From Ruminococcaceae bacterium UBA7212 (GTDB taxonomy: Bacteria > Bacillota > Clostridia > Oscillospirales > Acutalibacteraceae), in assembly GCA_002490525.1 (NCBI GenBank), contig DKUE01000026.1, forward strand, positions 1-25,164: 25,164 nt of DNA, given 5' to 3'. This document shows positions 14,532-21,882 of the stretch, piece after piece (the first letter of the stretch is position 1; the number at the start of each line of letters is the position of its first letter). A program made the translations under genes and the position numbers. A model generated the notes under the pieces. That model saw only the letters and a list, made by a program, of their open reading frames with translations, had not been told where the DNA came from and did no database searches.

Positions 14532-14536
14532 TGTTT

Positions 14537-15019
14537 ATGTTCGTGTTTTCCGTGCACAAGAGACAAATTAAATTGATTGTATTGCTTGTTTGCATTGCGG
14601 CGGTAGCGATAGCCTTTTTTGCCGTAACCAAACGCGGTGTAGAAACGGCAAAAGAACCCACCGTCAATATCCGTGCATCGACCGCTGAGGAACGGACAGC
14701 ATATCTGTCCCAGTTCGGCTGGAGCGTGGACGCCGACCCCGTTGAGGTGACGGAAGTTATCATTCCCGAAGCCTTTGACGAAACGTATACGGCTTATAAC
14801 GAGCTGCAAAAAAAACAGGGCTTTGATTTGTCTTTGTATGCGGCAAAGCGTGTAAAACGGTGGACGTATCGTGTTGCCAATTATCCTGGGTATGAGGATA
14901 AAGACTGTATTCAGGCAACGCTTTTGGTCTATGACGGGCAGGTTATCGGCGGCGATATATGTTCTGTGGAGCTGGACGGTTTTATGCACGGGTTCGTGAA
15001 AGAATCTACAGCGCAATGA
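14537..15019 (+). CDS. DUF4830 domain membrane-anchored protein, unknown function
   Basis: A 160-residue protein with a short basic N-terminus (HKRQIK), one membrane segment (about 12-29) and an extracytoplasmic domain. The domain looks like DUF4830: 'LSQFGW' near 56, 'EVIIPEAFDETYTAYNELQKKQGFDL' region near 74-98, 'YPGYEDKDCIQATLLVYDGQVIGGDI' region, and the ending 'LDGFMHGF'. This fold is found in Clostridia but has no known activity. I chose ATG 14537 because GAGGTGA (14524-14530) is then six bases away; ATG 14531 would touch that site. The site is hidden in the hairpin at 14497-14531. The neighbours are an unrelated housekeeping operon and an rRNA modification gene. Confidence 0.7.
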   Translation: MFVFSVHKRQIKLIVLLVCIAAVAIAFFAVTKRGVETAKEPTVNIRASTAEERTAYLSQFGWSVDADPVEVTEVIIPEAFDETYTAYNELQKKQGFDLSLYAAKRVKRWTYRVANYPGYEDKDCIQATLLVYDGQVIGGDICSVELDGFMHGFVKESTAQ

Positions 15020-15140
15020 AAATGGTAAATTCGCAGAATTGGTGCAGGGGCGTCTCTCCCGAACGCCCGTAAGGCAGAGGCATCTCAAGCCGTAAAGGTC
15101 AGGTTTTATAAAAGCGGGTACGAAAGAAAAGGTACGAAAA
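15020..15140 (+). other. 121-bp gap before the pseudouridine synthase, with a small hairpin and a short direct repeat
   Basis: A 6-bp stem (15048-15053 gggcgt with 15063-15068) and a direct repeat GGTACGAAA at 15117-15125 and 15131-15139; the second copy contains part of the ribosome site (AAAAGG). No terminator, clear promoter or known riboswitch was recognised. Confidence 0.35.
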
Positions 15141-15857
15141 ATGGCAAAAGAACGGATAGACAAATTGCTTGCGGGTGCGGGTACACGGTCGCGCAGGGAT
15201 ATCAAAGAATTGGTGCGGCAAAGGCGTATCACTTTAAACGGTGAAGCCGTAACCGATGCGGGGCAAAAGGCCGATATTTCCCACGATATTGTTTGCTTGG
15301 ACGGTACGCCGCTGGCCTTAAAAGCACATATCTATATTATGCTTCATAAGCCTGCGGGCGTGGTTTCGGCAAGCAGCTCCGACTGCGAAAAAACAGTTGT
15401 AGACCTTGTGCCTGCCGATTTGCGGCGCACGGGGCTGTTCCCCGCGGGCAGACTCGATAAGGATACAACGGGATTTGTTTTAATTACGGATGACGGCGCG
15501 TTTGCCCATCGCATTCTCTCTCCGAAGAATCATATCGAAAAGACCTATATCGCTGTGCTGGAACATCCGCTTTGTACGGCGGATATTGCGGTTTTGGAAC
15601 AGGGGCTTTTATTGCGGAACGGTACACGGTTTTTGCCGGCGAGTGTGCAAATCCTTTCCGAAGATGCAAAGCAGGTGCAGGTCAAAATTTGTGAGGGTAA
15701 GTATCATCAAATCAAGCGTATGTTTTCCGCCGTCGGGAACTGTGTCACCGCGCTTCGGCGTACGCATATGGGCGCACTCGAATTGGATTCTGCGCTATCT
15801 CCGGGGGCGTGTCGGGAATTAACACAAGCGGAATTGGCGTTGATTTTACAAAAATAA
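15141..15857 (+). CDS. RsuA-family rRNA pseudouridine synthase
   Basis: A 238-residue enzyme. Residues 1-60 form an S4 RNA-binding domain ('RIDKLLAGAGTRSRRDIKELVRQRRITLNG' region). The catalytic domain has 'MLHKPAGVVSA' (67-77), the loop 'AGRLDKDTTG' with the catalytic Asp106, and 'EGKYHQIKRMFSAVG' near 193-207. Members of the RsuA/RluB/RluE/RluF group isomerise uridines in 16S or 23S rRNA. RsuA itself targets U516 of 16S rRNA, and length and S4 domain fit RsuA, but the exact site cannot be told from sequence. Start ATG 15141 has AAAAGG eight bases upstream. The gene ends in two consecutive terminators. Confidence 0.9.
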   Translation: MAKERIDKLLAGAGTRSRRDIKELVRQRRITLNGEAVTDAGQKADISHDIVCLDGTPLALKAHIYIMLHKPAGVVSASSSDCEKTVVDLVPADLRRTGLFPAGRLDKDTTGFVLITDDGAFAHRILSPKNHIEKTYIAVLEHPLCTADIAVLEQGLLLRNGTRFLPASVQILSEDAKQVQVKICEGKYHQIKRMFSAVGNCVTALRRTHMGALELDSALSPGACRELTQAELALILQK

Positions 15858-15870
15858 GCTCAAAAGGAGC

Positions 15871-15903
15871 GGGCACGTTGCAAGACGGGCTTTGCCCTTT
15901 TTT
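15871..15903 (+). terminator. First of two tandem terminators after the pseudouridine synthase gene
   Basis: A GGGCA/TGCCC pairing (15871-15875 with 15893-15897), or the tighter GGGC-TTT-GCCC (15887-15897), is followed by six Ts (15898-15903), 14 bp after the stop codon. Confidence 0.7.
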
Positions 15904-15923
15904 GCTGAACTGAAACTTTTCCG

Positions 15924-15960
15924 CATCTCCACAGACTGAAAAGGCTGTGGGGATGTTTTT
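15924..15960 (+). terminator. Second tandem terminator
   Basis: An 11-bp stem with one G-U pair (15924-15934 with 15945-15955) is followed by five Ts. It is stronger than the first hairpin 20 bp upstream and insulates the DUF3343 unit. Confidence 0.85.
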
Positions 15961-16017
15961 ATATGAATACTGTAAAAGCTCTGATAATTCTGCTGTCTGC
16001 CGATATACCTTTGCATT

Positions 16018-16046
16018 TTGCACGCAGGAAGAATGCGGCACATATT
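16018..16046 (+). promoter_or_regulatory. Tentative promoter of the DUF3343 unit
   Basis: TTGCAC (16018-16023), a 17-bp spacer and CATATT (16041-16046), which matches the -10 at four of six positions. An inverted repeat atgcggca/tgccgcat (16033-16040 with 16073-16080) lies across and after it. Both are only suggestive. Confidence 0.3.
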
Positions 16047-16103
16047 GCACCGTCTGCTGTCTTGCCGCATAGTATGTACCAAGGAAGTAACGGTGGTGTA
16101 TAT

Positions 16104-16325
16104 ATGAAAAAAATGCGAATTAAAGTGGGGTCTGTAACCTATGCCATGAAGGCGAAAGCCGTCTTACAGCGGTACGGGCTTCGCGTACAAATTATAAAAA
16201 CAGCAAAATCCATGAAAAATGAGGGGTGCGGGTATGCCGTAATTGTACCCGAAACCGATTTGAACGTGGCGGAAATTCTGCGGCGTGAGGGTGTTTCAGC
16301 GCTGGAAATGAAGTGGGAGACATGA
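16104..16325 (+). CDS. DUF3343 protein, putative Se/S carrier-like
   Basis: A 73-residue protein. It starts with an alpha/beta pattern 'KVGSVTYAMKAKAVLQRYGLRVQII' (first strand and helix), followed by 'NEGCGYAVIV', whose Cys is the conserved candidate sulfur/selenium carrier, and 'EILRREGV'. This is the DUF3343 pattern. The ATG at 16104 follows GGTGG by seven bases; a nearby ATG at 16113 is also possible. The open frame extends back to 15963, but the added residues overlap the terminator region and look non-coding. The stop overlaps the start of the class V PLP enzyme by four bases, so the pair are coupled; together they may move sulfur or selenium from an amino acid donor, as inferred from family neighbourhoods. 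Confidence 0.75.
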   Translation: MKKMRIKVGSVTYAMKAKAVLQRYGLRVQIIKTAKSMKNEGCGYAVIVPETDLNVAEILRREGVSALEMKWET

Positions 16326-17470
16326 CCTATTTTGACAATGCCGCTACAACCTTTCCGAAACCGCGTGCGGTTACGCATGCGATGGCACAGGCGGTGCTTC
16401 GGTACGGTGCCAATCCGGGACGTGCGGGACACCGTATGGCTTACGAAACGGCGGAGCGCGTATATGCCGCACGCGAGGCGGTTTCGGATTTTTTTGCGCT
16501 CGGTAAGCCTGAAAGCGTGATTTTTACAAAGAACTGTACGGAGTCGCTGAATACAGTGATTTTCGGTCTTGCACGGCGGGGCGGACATTTTGTGTGCTCG
16601 GATTTGGAGCATAATGCGGTTGTAAGACCGCTGGAAGCGCTTCGCCGCAAAGGCGAATGCACATGGACTGCGGTGCACATCGGCGAAACGGACGAGGAGA
16701 CACTTGCAAATTTTGAAAATGCTCTGCGAAAAGAAACGGTTGCGATTGTTTGCACGGGTGCGTCCAATGTCTTTGGCAAACGTGCGCCGTTGAAAGGACT
16801 TGCGGATTTGGCGCACAGAAACGGCGTATTGCTGATTGCGGATGCGGCACAGACCGCAGGGATTCTGCCTATTTCCATGCAGAAAGACGGCATAGATTTT
16901 TTGTGCGCACCGGGGCATAAAGGGCTGTACGGCGTGATGGGGACAGGGATTCTGCTTTGCAACAGCGAACGCGCTTTGGAACCGCTGACCTACGGCGGTA
17001 CGGGCACGCTGTCCGTACAGCTTACACAGCCGAAGGATTACCCGGAACGGCTGGAAAGCGGTACGCTGAATGTGCCCGGAATTTTGGCACTCGAAAAGGG
17101 AATCCGTTTTGTGCAGTCTAAGGGGTCAAAACAAATTTATGCGCATGAAATGCATACAGTAAAAAAAATACAGGAAGCGCTTCGGCAGATGTCGAATGTA
17201 CTTTTGTATACCAATCTTTCCGAGCAGTCTCAAAGTTATGTGCCGCTGGTGTCCTTTAATATCCGCGGACTGCACAGTGAGGAAACGGCGGCACAGCTTT
17301 CCGAAGCGGGAATTGCCGTGCGCGCGGGTTTGCACTGCGCACCGCTGGCGCATAAAACCTACGGCACACAGGAGATGGGCACGGTACGGATTTGTCCCTC
17401 TGTTTTTACAAATGAAAAAGATGTAAATAGTTTATTAAATTCTGTATTTAAAATTGCAAAAGCTATATAA
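16322..17470 (+). CDS. Class V aminotransferase-fold PLP enzyme (cysteine desulfurase / selenocysteine lyase-like)
   Basis: A 382-residue enzyme. 'YFDNAATTFPKP' at 3-14 is the family opening, 'FTKNCTESLN' (68-77) binds the cofactor phosphate, 'IADAAQTAG' (172-180) holds the Asp that pairs with the pyridine nitrogen, and 'CAPGHKGLYG' carries the Schiff-base Lys200. 'RAGLHCAPLAH' has Cys339 at the place of the sulfur-accepting Cys in group II desulfurases (SufS/CsdA). It should take S or Se from cysteine or selenocysteine as an enzyme-bound persulfide. No SufBCDU or IscU gene is adjacent; the partner is the coupled DUF3343 protein. ATG 16322 is chosen over GTG 16313 since it overlaps the previous stop in the usual ATGA manner. 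Confidence 0.88.
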   Translation: MTYFDNAATTFPKPRAVTHAMAQAVLRYGANPGRAGHRMAYETAERVYAAREAVSDFFALGKPESVIFTKNCTESLNTVIFGLARRGGHFVCSDLEHNAVVRPLEALRRKGECTWTAVHIGETDEETLANFENALRKETVAIVCTGASNVFGKRAPLKGLADLAHRNGVLLIADAAQTAGILPISMQKDGIDFLCAPGHKGLYGVMGTGILLCNSERALEPLTYGGTGTLSVQLTQPKDYPERLESGTLNVPGILALEKGIRFVQSKGSKQIYAHEMHTVKKIQEALRQMSNVLLYTNLSEQSQSYVPLVSFNIRGLHSEETAAQLSEAGIAVRAGLHCAPLAHKTYGTQEMGTVRICPSVFTNEKDVNSLLNSVFKIAKAI

Positions 17471-17475
17471 GTATG

Positions 17476-17538
17476 ATACAATATATCGTGATTATATGTA
17501 TGCGTAAACGTGCATATGGCGATATATTGTATTTTTTT
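17476..17538 (+). terminator. Long-armed terminator between the PLP enzyme and cdaA
   Basis: A perfect 13-bp AT-rich stem (17476-17488 with 17520-17532), enclosing a smaller paired stretch (around 17498-17517), is followed by six Ts (17533-17538). It begins five bases after the PLP-enzyme stop and ends 18 bases before the cdaA start. No good promoter is visible between it and cdaA. Confidence 0.85.
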
Positions 17539-17556
17539 GTTGAAACGGGTGTAGCT

Positions 17557-18447
17557 ATGCAGTTTTATCTGTCATTTGCCGATGCATTGGACGAAATCGG
17601 CAAAGCGATTTTAAGCTTTAACAGCCTATCGGATGTTTTGGATGTTCTTCTTGTGGCGTTCATCATTTACAGCGCGATTAAACTGATTCGGGAAACACGC
17701 GCTATTCAGCTGGCAAAAGGCTTCGTATTGCTGCTGGTCATGTATGCGGTGGTCTATTTGCTGCGTATGCAGGTCAGTACCTATATGTTTTCCACTATTT
17801 TTTCGGACATCCTATTGGTGTTGGTCGTTATCTTTTCTCCGGAAATCCGCCATGCCTTGGAAAGTGTCGGCAGAAGCAGTGTTTCCAATTTTAATTTTTT
17901 CGGATTTAAGAACAGCGAAGAACTTCGCAGGCAGGAACAGCTGCGTACAATGGTGAACAGCGTTACAAAGGCATGCGCCGACATGAGCGACAAAAAAATC
18001 GGTGCTTTAATGGTATTTGAAAAAGAAAGTATTTTGGGGGATATCATTCAAACAGGCACGCGCGTAGATGCGGAGGTTTCCGCAGAGCTTATCGGGAATA
18101 TCTTTTATCCGAAAGCGCCTTTGCATGACGGTGCTGCCGTCCTGCGTGATGCACGTGTATGTGCGGCGGGCTGTATTTTACCGCTGACGAAAAATCAGGT
18201 CAGCAGTGAACTCGGTACGCGCCACCGTGCAGCAATCGGCATGAGCGAGCAGAGCGATGCGCTCATTGTGGTGGTCTCCGAAGAAACGGGCGGTATTTCG
18301 GTAGCGCATAAAGGTACGTTAAAACGCAACCTTTCCAGCGGTGATTTGCGTGAGCTTTTGGGTGAACATTTCCTGAAGTTTGAGCATGCGCAGGAAAACC
18401 GCTTTAAAAAATTATGGAAAGGACTAAAAAAGCATGGCAACGAATGA
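17557..18447 (+). CDS. cdaA: Diadenylate cyclase CdaA (c-di-AMP synthase)
   Basis: A 296-residue membrane enzyme that condenses two ATP to cyclic di-AMP, the messenger for potassium and turgor control and cell-wall homeostasis. Three membrane segments lie at about 26-45, 50-70 and 77-95. A linker leads to the DAC domain with 'LHDGAAV' (DGA 191-193) and 'GTRHRAAIG' (RHR 222-224), the two catalytic signatures. Length is a little above the usual 270-285. The ATG at 17557 is chosen because the membrane segments follow normally; an open frame to 17473 would pass through the terminator. The ribosome site (GGGTG) is weak. Its end overlaps cdaR by 14 bp. The usual third gene, glmM, is not here. Confidence 0.96.
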   Translation: MQFYLSFADALDEIGKAILSFNSLSDVLDVLLVAFIIYSAIKLIRETRAIQLAKGFVLLLVMYAVVYLLRMQVSTYMFSTIFSDILLVLVVIFSPEIRHALESVGRSSVSNFNFFGFKNSEELRRQEQLRTMVNSVTKACADMSDKKIGALMVFEKESILGDIIQTGTRVDAEVSAELIGNIFYPKAPLHDGAAVLRDARVCAAGCILPLTKNQVSSELGTRHRAAIGMSEQSDALIVVVSEETGGISVAHKGTLKRNLSSGDLRELLGEHFLKFEHAQENRFKKLWKGLKKHGNE

Positions 18448-19744
18448 AAATAATGCAAAATCATCGGCTGAAAAATCCGCCGGCGGCATACTGCACAATT
18501 TGATTTACAACAATAAGCTTGTCATGCTGTTTTCGTTGGTTTTGGCGTTCGGGGTTTGGATTTGGGTCGCGATTGAAAAAAGCCCCGTTGTGGAACTGAC
18601 CGTCAGTGCCGTTCCCGTGAAAATCGATATGGAAAACAGCGTGCCGGCACAGCTGAAATTGCAGACCTTCGGGCAAACGGAATTTTATGTGGATGTGACG
18701 GTAACGGGTAAGCGGTTTGTGGTGTCCGCTCTTACACCGGAGGACATTACGGTGACCGCACAGACCAATTATGTGGATTCCGCGGGCACGAAGTCTTTAC
18801 AGCTCAAGGCAACGGCAAACGATTCCCGCGATTACGAGATACAGCGGATTTCCCAAAATTATATCGATGTGTATTTTGACACTTATAAAGAGGCGGAATT
18901 TGCCATTGAACCGCGCATTATAGCGCCGGATGACAAAACCGTTGTAGACGGCTGTATTTTGGGCAACGTTCTGTTCTCTAAAAATACGGTTGTGGTCAGT
19001 GGTCCTTCGGCAGAGGTGAACAAGGTTACGGGTGTCATCGCCGAGACTTCGGTCAGTGCGCCGCTTTCCGCGACCACTACGGTACAGCCGGAAATTAAAC
19101 TGCAAACCGACGGACAGGAAACACTGTCTTATGTGACTTTGAATACCGGGGAAAGCGCTGTAACAATGACTATGCCGGTGCTTAAAAAGGTTGTTTTGCC
19201 GACTTCTGTTACATTTAAAAATGCGCCCGGAGGCTATTTGAACGGGGATGTACCGGTTACGGTTTCCCCATCGCAGATTGAGGCGGCCATACCGATTGAA
19301 AAGGTCGGAGAGCTGAAAAGCATCAGCGTAGGTACGGTGGACTTTTCGGAACTGGACAGCGGCTATAACACGTTTAATTTCAAAGCTGCCGATATAACGG
19401 AGTACATGGTTGTGGACAGCGCGGCACGTTTTCGCGTTACGGTGAATATGACGGGAACGGTTACGGCAGCATTTTCGGTGTCCGCGCAGAATATCGCTGT
19501 GACCGCCCAAAAAGAGGGTTATCATTCCACCGTGCTGACCGAGGGGATTGAAAATATCCGCGTCATCGGCACGGCAGAGGAGATTGCCGCGCTGACAAAC
19601 GATATGCTGTACGCGGAAGTGGATTTGTCAGATGTGGAGCTTACAGAAGGTGAACAAACCGTGAAGGCGCGGATTGTTATCAAAGGCAGTTCGAAAGCTT
19701 GGGCAGCGGGCACCTATACGGTGCGCATTCAAACTGTAAGCTGA
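18434..19744 (+). CDS. cdaR: CdaR/YbbR-domain regulator of CdaA
   Basis: A 436-residue protein: a short cytosolic tail, one membrane segment (about 29-46, 'LVMLFSLVLAFGVWIWVAI') and about four extracytoplasmic YbbR repeats, each a beta-rich unit of about 80-90 residues beginning with segments such as 'VELTVSAVPVKI', 'AEFAIEPRII', 'VTFKNAPGGYL' and 'AAFSVSAQNIAV'. CdaR binds CdaA at the membrane and tunes c-di-AMP synthesis. The start lies inside the cdaA frame (14-bp overlap), which shows tight coupling. A lipoprotein gene follows after 41 bp. Confidence 0.93.
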   Translation: MATNENNAKSSAEKSAGGILHNLIYNNKLVMLFSLVLAFGVWIWVAIEKSPVVELTVSAVPVKIDMENSVPAQLKLQTFGQTEFYVDVTVTGKRFVVSALTPEDITVTAQTNYVDSAGTKSLQLKATANDSRDYEIQRISQNYIDVYFDTYKEAEFAIEPRIIAPDDKTVVDGCILGNVLFSKNTVVVSGPSAEVNKVTGVIAETSVSAPLSATTTVQPEIKLQTDGQETLSYVTLNTGESAVTMTMPVLKKVVLPTSVTFKNAPGGYLNGDVPVTVSPSQIEAAIPIEKVGELKSISVGTVDFSELDSGYNTFNFKAADITEYMVVDSAARFRVTVNMTGTVTAAFSVSAQNIAVTAQKEGYHSTVLTEGIENIRVIGTAEEIAALTNDMLYAEVDLSDVELTEGEQTVKARIVIKGSSKAWAAGTYTVRIQTVS

Positions 19745-19785
19745 GGAGCATTTGAGTGAAAGAGAAATCATGAGGGAGGGCAAAT

Positions 19786-21138
19786 ATGAAACGCAGATTT
19801 TCGGTTGTGCTTTTGTTTGTCTTTCTTGCATGTATGTTCAGCGGCTGTACGCCGACGCTTTCCGGTGTGGACAAGCTGATGCGCCCGCCGAAATTGAGCG
19901 GTGAAAGCGCCGGTATTGAGGAAGCCTTTGCCCGTGCAACGGCAAACCGCAGTGTCAAAATGAAAACCCCTACGACGGGTGAGTATCGCTCGGCATATGT
20001 TTTGCAGGATATTGACACCGATGGTGTTGCTGAAGTCATTACCTTTTACTGTGATTCCAAGGATGAAACAGCGGTGTATATGCATATTTTAGACCGCGTG
20101 GGAGACCGTTGGGAATCCTTGGCAGATATTAAGGGAAAGGGCAGTGAGGTGGACAGAATCGATTTCTGTGATATGAACGGAGACGGTGTATCGGAAATTG
20201 TCGTCTGCTGGTCTTTGTTTGAAAGCAGCGGCAGTAAAATTATGACGGTATATACTGCCTCGTTCGGCCAAAGCAAGGGCATTGTGCGCGAGCTTGCCAG
20301 TGAACCGTTTTCGCAGATGGTGCATATAGACATGAATGCAGATACCAATGACGATATTTTATTGGTTCTGCTTTCCTCGGAAAACGGTAAAAGCAGAACG
20401 ACCGCTAAAATTTTGATGATGGATTCCGATTTCGGGATTTACTGTCCGAGCAGTATTGAATTGGTGCCTGCGCTGCGTATTTCTTCTCTGCAAAGCCAGA
20501 AAGCGGATAAGCAGTCGGAATTGCCGGCAATGGTTTTTGCAGACTGCGTGCTGAATGAAACCGCTGCGGTGACGGAAATTGTTTATTGGGATGCAGAAAG
20601 CCGAAAACTTTGCGCACCGCTGACAGCGGATAATGTGACTGTATCTCCGAAGACTGCCCGTGCGCTGAATTTATCTGCGGCGGATGTGGAAAAGGACGGA
20701 TTTCTCGAAATTCCGACAACAAGACCGCTTGAAAATGCGGTGACTGTAAACGGCAGTGATGAGACACCTTTGGAGCTGACTGCATGGCTGCATTTCGGCA
20801 AAGACGGCTTGCAGCTGAAAGATCAGTGCCTGATGATTTATTCTTCTTCCTATCTGTTCCGTCTTTCCGAGGCGGAAGCAAAGTCCTTCGCTGTGGTGAA
20901 CAATATTCCCGACAGAACCTGTACATTTTATGAGATGCGTGCCGACGGCATGCGAGGACATGTTCTGTTTGAGCTGATTGTATTTCCGACAACGGACCGT
21001 GTGCGCCGCCGTCCGTCCGGGGATGTAACGCTTGCCGAGAGCGGTGCGCTGACTTATATTTACAGAATTACTGAATTCGGTGTGCAGGCAGGCATTACGG
21101 GTGAATATTTAGAAACACATTTTTCGTTGATTCAGTAA
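19786..21138 (+). CDS. Lipoprotein with calcium-loop (FG-GAP/VCBS-like) repeats
   Basis: A 450-residue predicted lipoprotein. A signal peptide (1-20, 'RRFSVVLLFVFLACMFSG') precedes Cys21; the lipobox has Phe at -3, which is unusual, but Ser and Gly at -2 and -1 are normal. Three acidic loops of DxDxDG type follow at roughly 66-75 ('DIDTDGVAEV'), 122-132 ('CDMNGDGVSEI') and near 183-193 ('DMNADTNDDIL'), typical of calcium-binding beta-propeller repeats. The C-terminal half is beta-rich with no recognised domain. The ribosome site GGAGGG is good. Placed between cdaR and a two-component system and read in the same direction, it may be a cell-surface sensor partner; that is inference. Confidence 0.75.
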   Translation: MKRRFSVVLLFVFLACMFSGCTPTLSGVDKLMRPPKLSGESAGIEEAFARATANRSVKMKTPTTGEYRSAYVLQDIDTDGVAEVITFYCDSKDETAVYMHILDRVGDRWESLADIKGKGSEVDRIDFCDMNGDGVSEIVVCWSLFESSGSKIMTVYTASFGQSKGIVRELASEPFSQMVHIDMNADTNDDILLVLLSSENGKSRTTAKILMMDSDFGIYCPSSIELVPALRISSLQSQKADKQSELPAMVFADCVLNETAAVTEIVYWDAESRKLCAPLTADNVTVSPKTARALNLSAADVEKDGFLEIPTTRPLENAVTVNGSDETPLELTAWLHFGKDGLQLKDQCLMIYSSSYLFRLSEAEAKSFAVVNNIPDRTCTFYEMRADGMRGHVLFELIVFPTTDRVRRRPSGDVTLAESGALTYIYRITEFGVQAGITGEYLETHFSLIQ

Positions 21139-21156
21139 AAAGGGGGGAACAAAAGC

Positions 21157-21861
21157 GTGAAACGTGTTTTAATTGCGGAGGATGAATATTCTATTCGCGA
21201 TTTTATTGTAATCAATTTGAAACGAAACGGGTATGAGGTGCTGGAAGCCGCTGACGGCCAGTCGGCAATCGATTGCTTTGACGCGGTACACGGGCAGATC
21301 GATGTTGCTGTTTTGGATATTATGATGCCGAAAACAGACGGCATGGAGGTTTGTAAATATATCCGTGCGCACAGTGCGGAGGTCGGTATTATTATGCTGA
21401 CTGCCAAAACACAGGAGATTGATAAGGTCTCCGGGCTGATGAACGGTGCAGATGATTATGTTACAAAGCCGTTTTCGCCGTCTGAGCTGATGGCGCGCGT
21501 AGATGCGGTTTACCGCCGTGTAGAGCTTTTGAAAGAACGCCGCAATGCTGCCGCAGAGAGTAAAACCGTGCGGCTCGGTGAATTTGAGCTGAACACCAAC
21601 GAGCGTTTGCTGTACAAACGTGGCAAAGCGATAGAGCTTACGCAGATTGAATATCAGATTTTGGAGTATTTGTTCCGTAATCCGAACACGGTGTTGGAGC
21701 GGGCAGATATTTTGCATAAGGTTTGGGGCAACGATTATTTTGTCGATGACAAGGTGATTGATGTAAACATACACCGTTTGCGCGGCAAAATTGAGGATGA
21801 GCCTGCCCAACCAAAGCATTTGGTAACCATTTGGGGCATGGGCTATAAATGGATTATATAG
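21157..21861 (+). CDS. OmpR/PhoB-family response regulator
   Basis: A 234-residue two-domain regulator. The receiver has acidic residues Glu8 and Asp9, the phosphorylation site Asp54 in 'VLDIMMP', Thr82 and Lys104 in 'YVTKPF'. The C-terminal winged helix runs from about 135 ('VRLGEFELNTNERLLYKRGKAIELTQIEYQIL' region) to 'TIWGMGYKWI'. It starts with GTG 21157 behind a GGGGGG purine run and has 21 bp to the kinase gene. Targets are unknown; WalR-, PhoP- and VanR-type regulators share this layout. It is probably transcribed with the lipoprotein before it. Confidence 0.93.
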   Translation: MKRVLIAEDEYSIRDFIVINLKRNGYEVLEAADGQSAIDCFDAVHGQIDVAVLDIMMPKTDGMEVCKYIRAHSAEVGIIMLTAKTQEIDKVSGLMNGADDYVTKPFSPSELMARVDAVYRRVELLKERRNAAAESKTVRLGEFELNTNERLLYKRGKAIELTQIEYQILEYLFRNPNTVLERADILHKVWGNDYFVDDKVIDVNIHRLRGKIEDEPAQPKHLVTIWGMGYKWII

Positions 21862-21882
21862 CTAAAGAAGGGAGAGGGCACC

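Noticed and set aside
14498..15232. 244-codon minus-strand open frame across the DUF4830 gene
   Set aside because: It has no ribosome site and spans a gene, an intergenic gap and the start of another gene.
15963..16103. N-terminal extension of the DUF3343 frame
   Set aside because: It starts right behind a terminator, has no ribosome site and adds residues unlike the family, which begins near the ATG at 16104.
16139..16918. 259-codon minus-strand open frame over DUF3343 and the PLP enzyme
   Set aside because: It is an antisense shadow rich in Arg and Cys without domains; the opposite strand holds two coupled genes with clear motifs.
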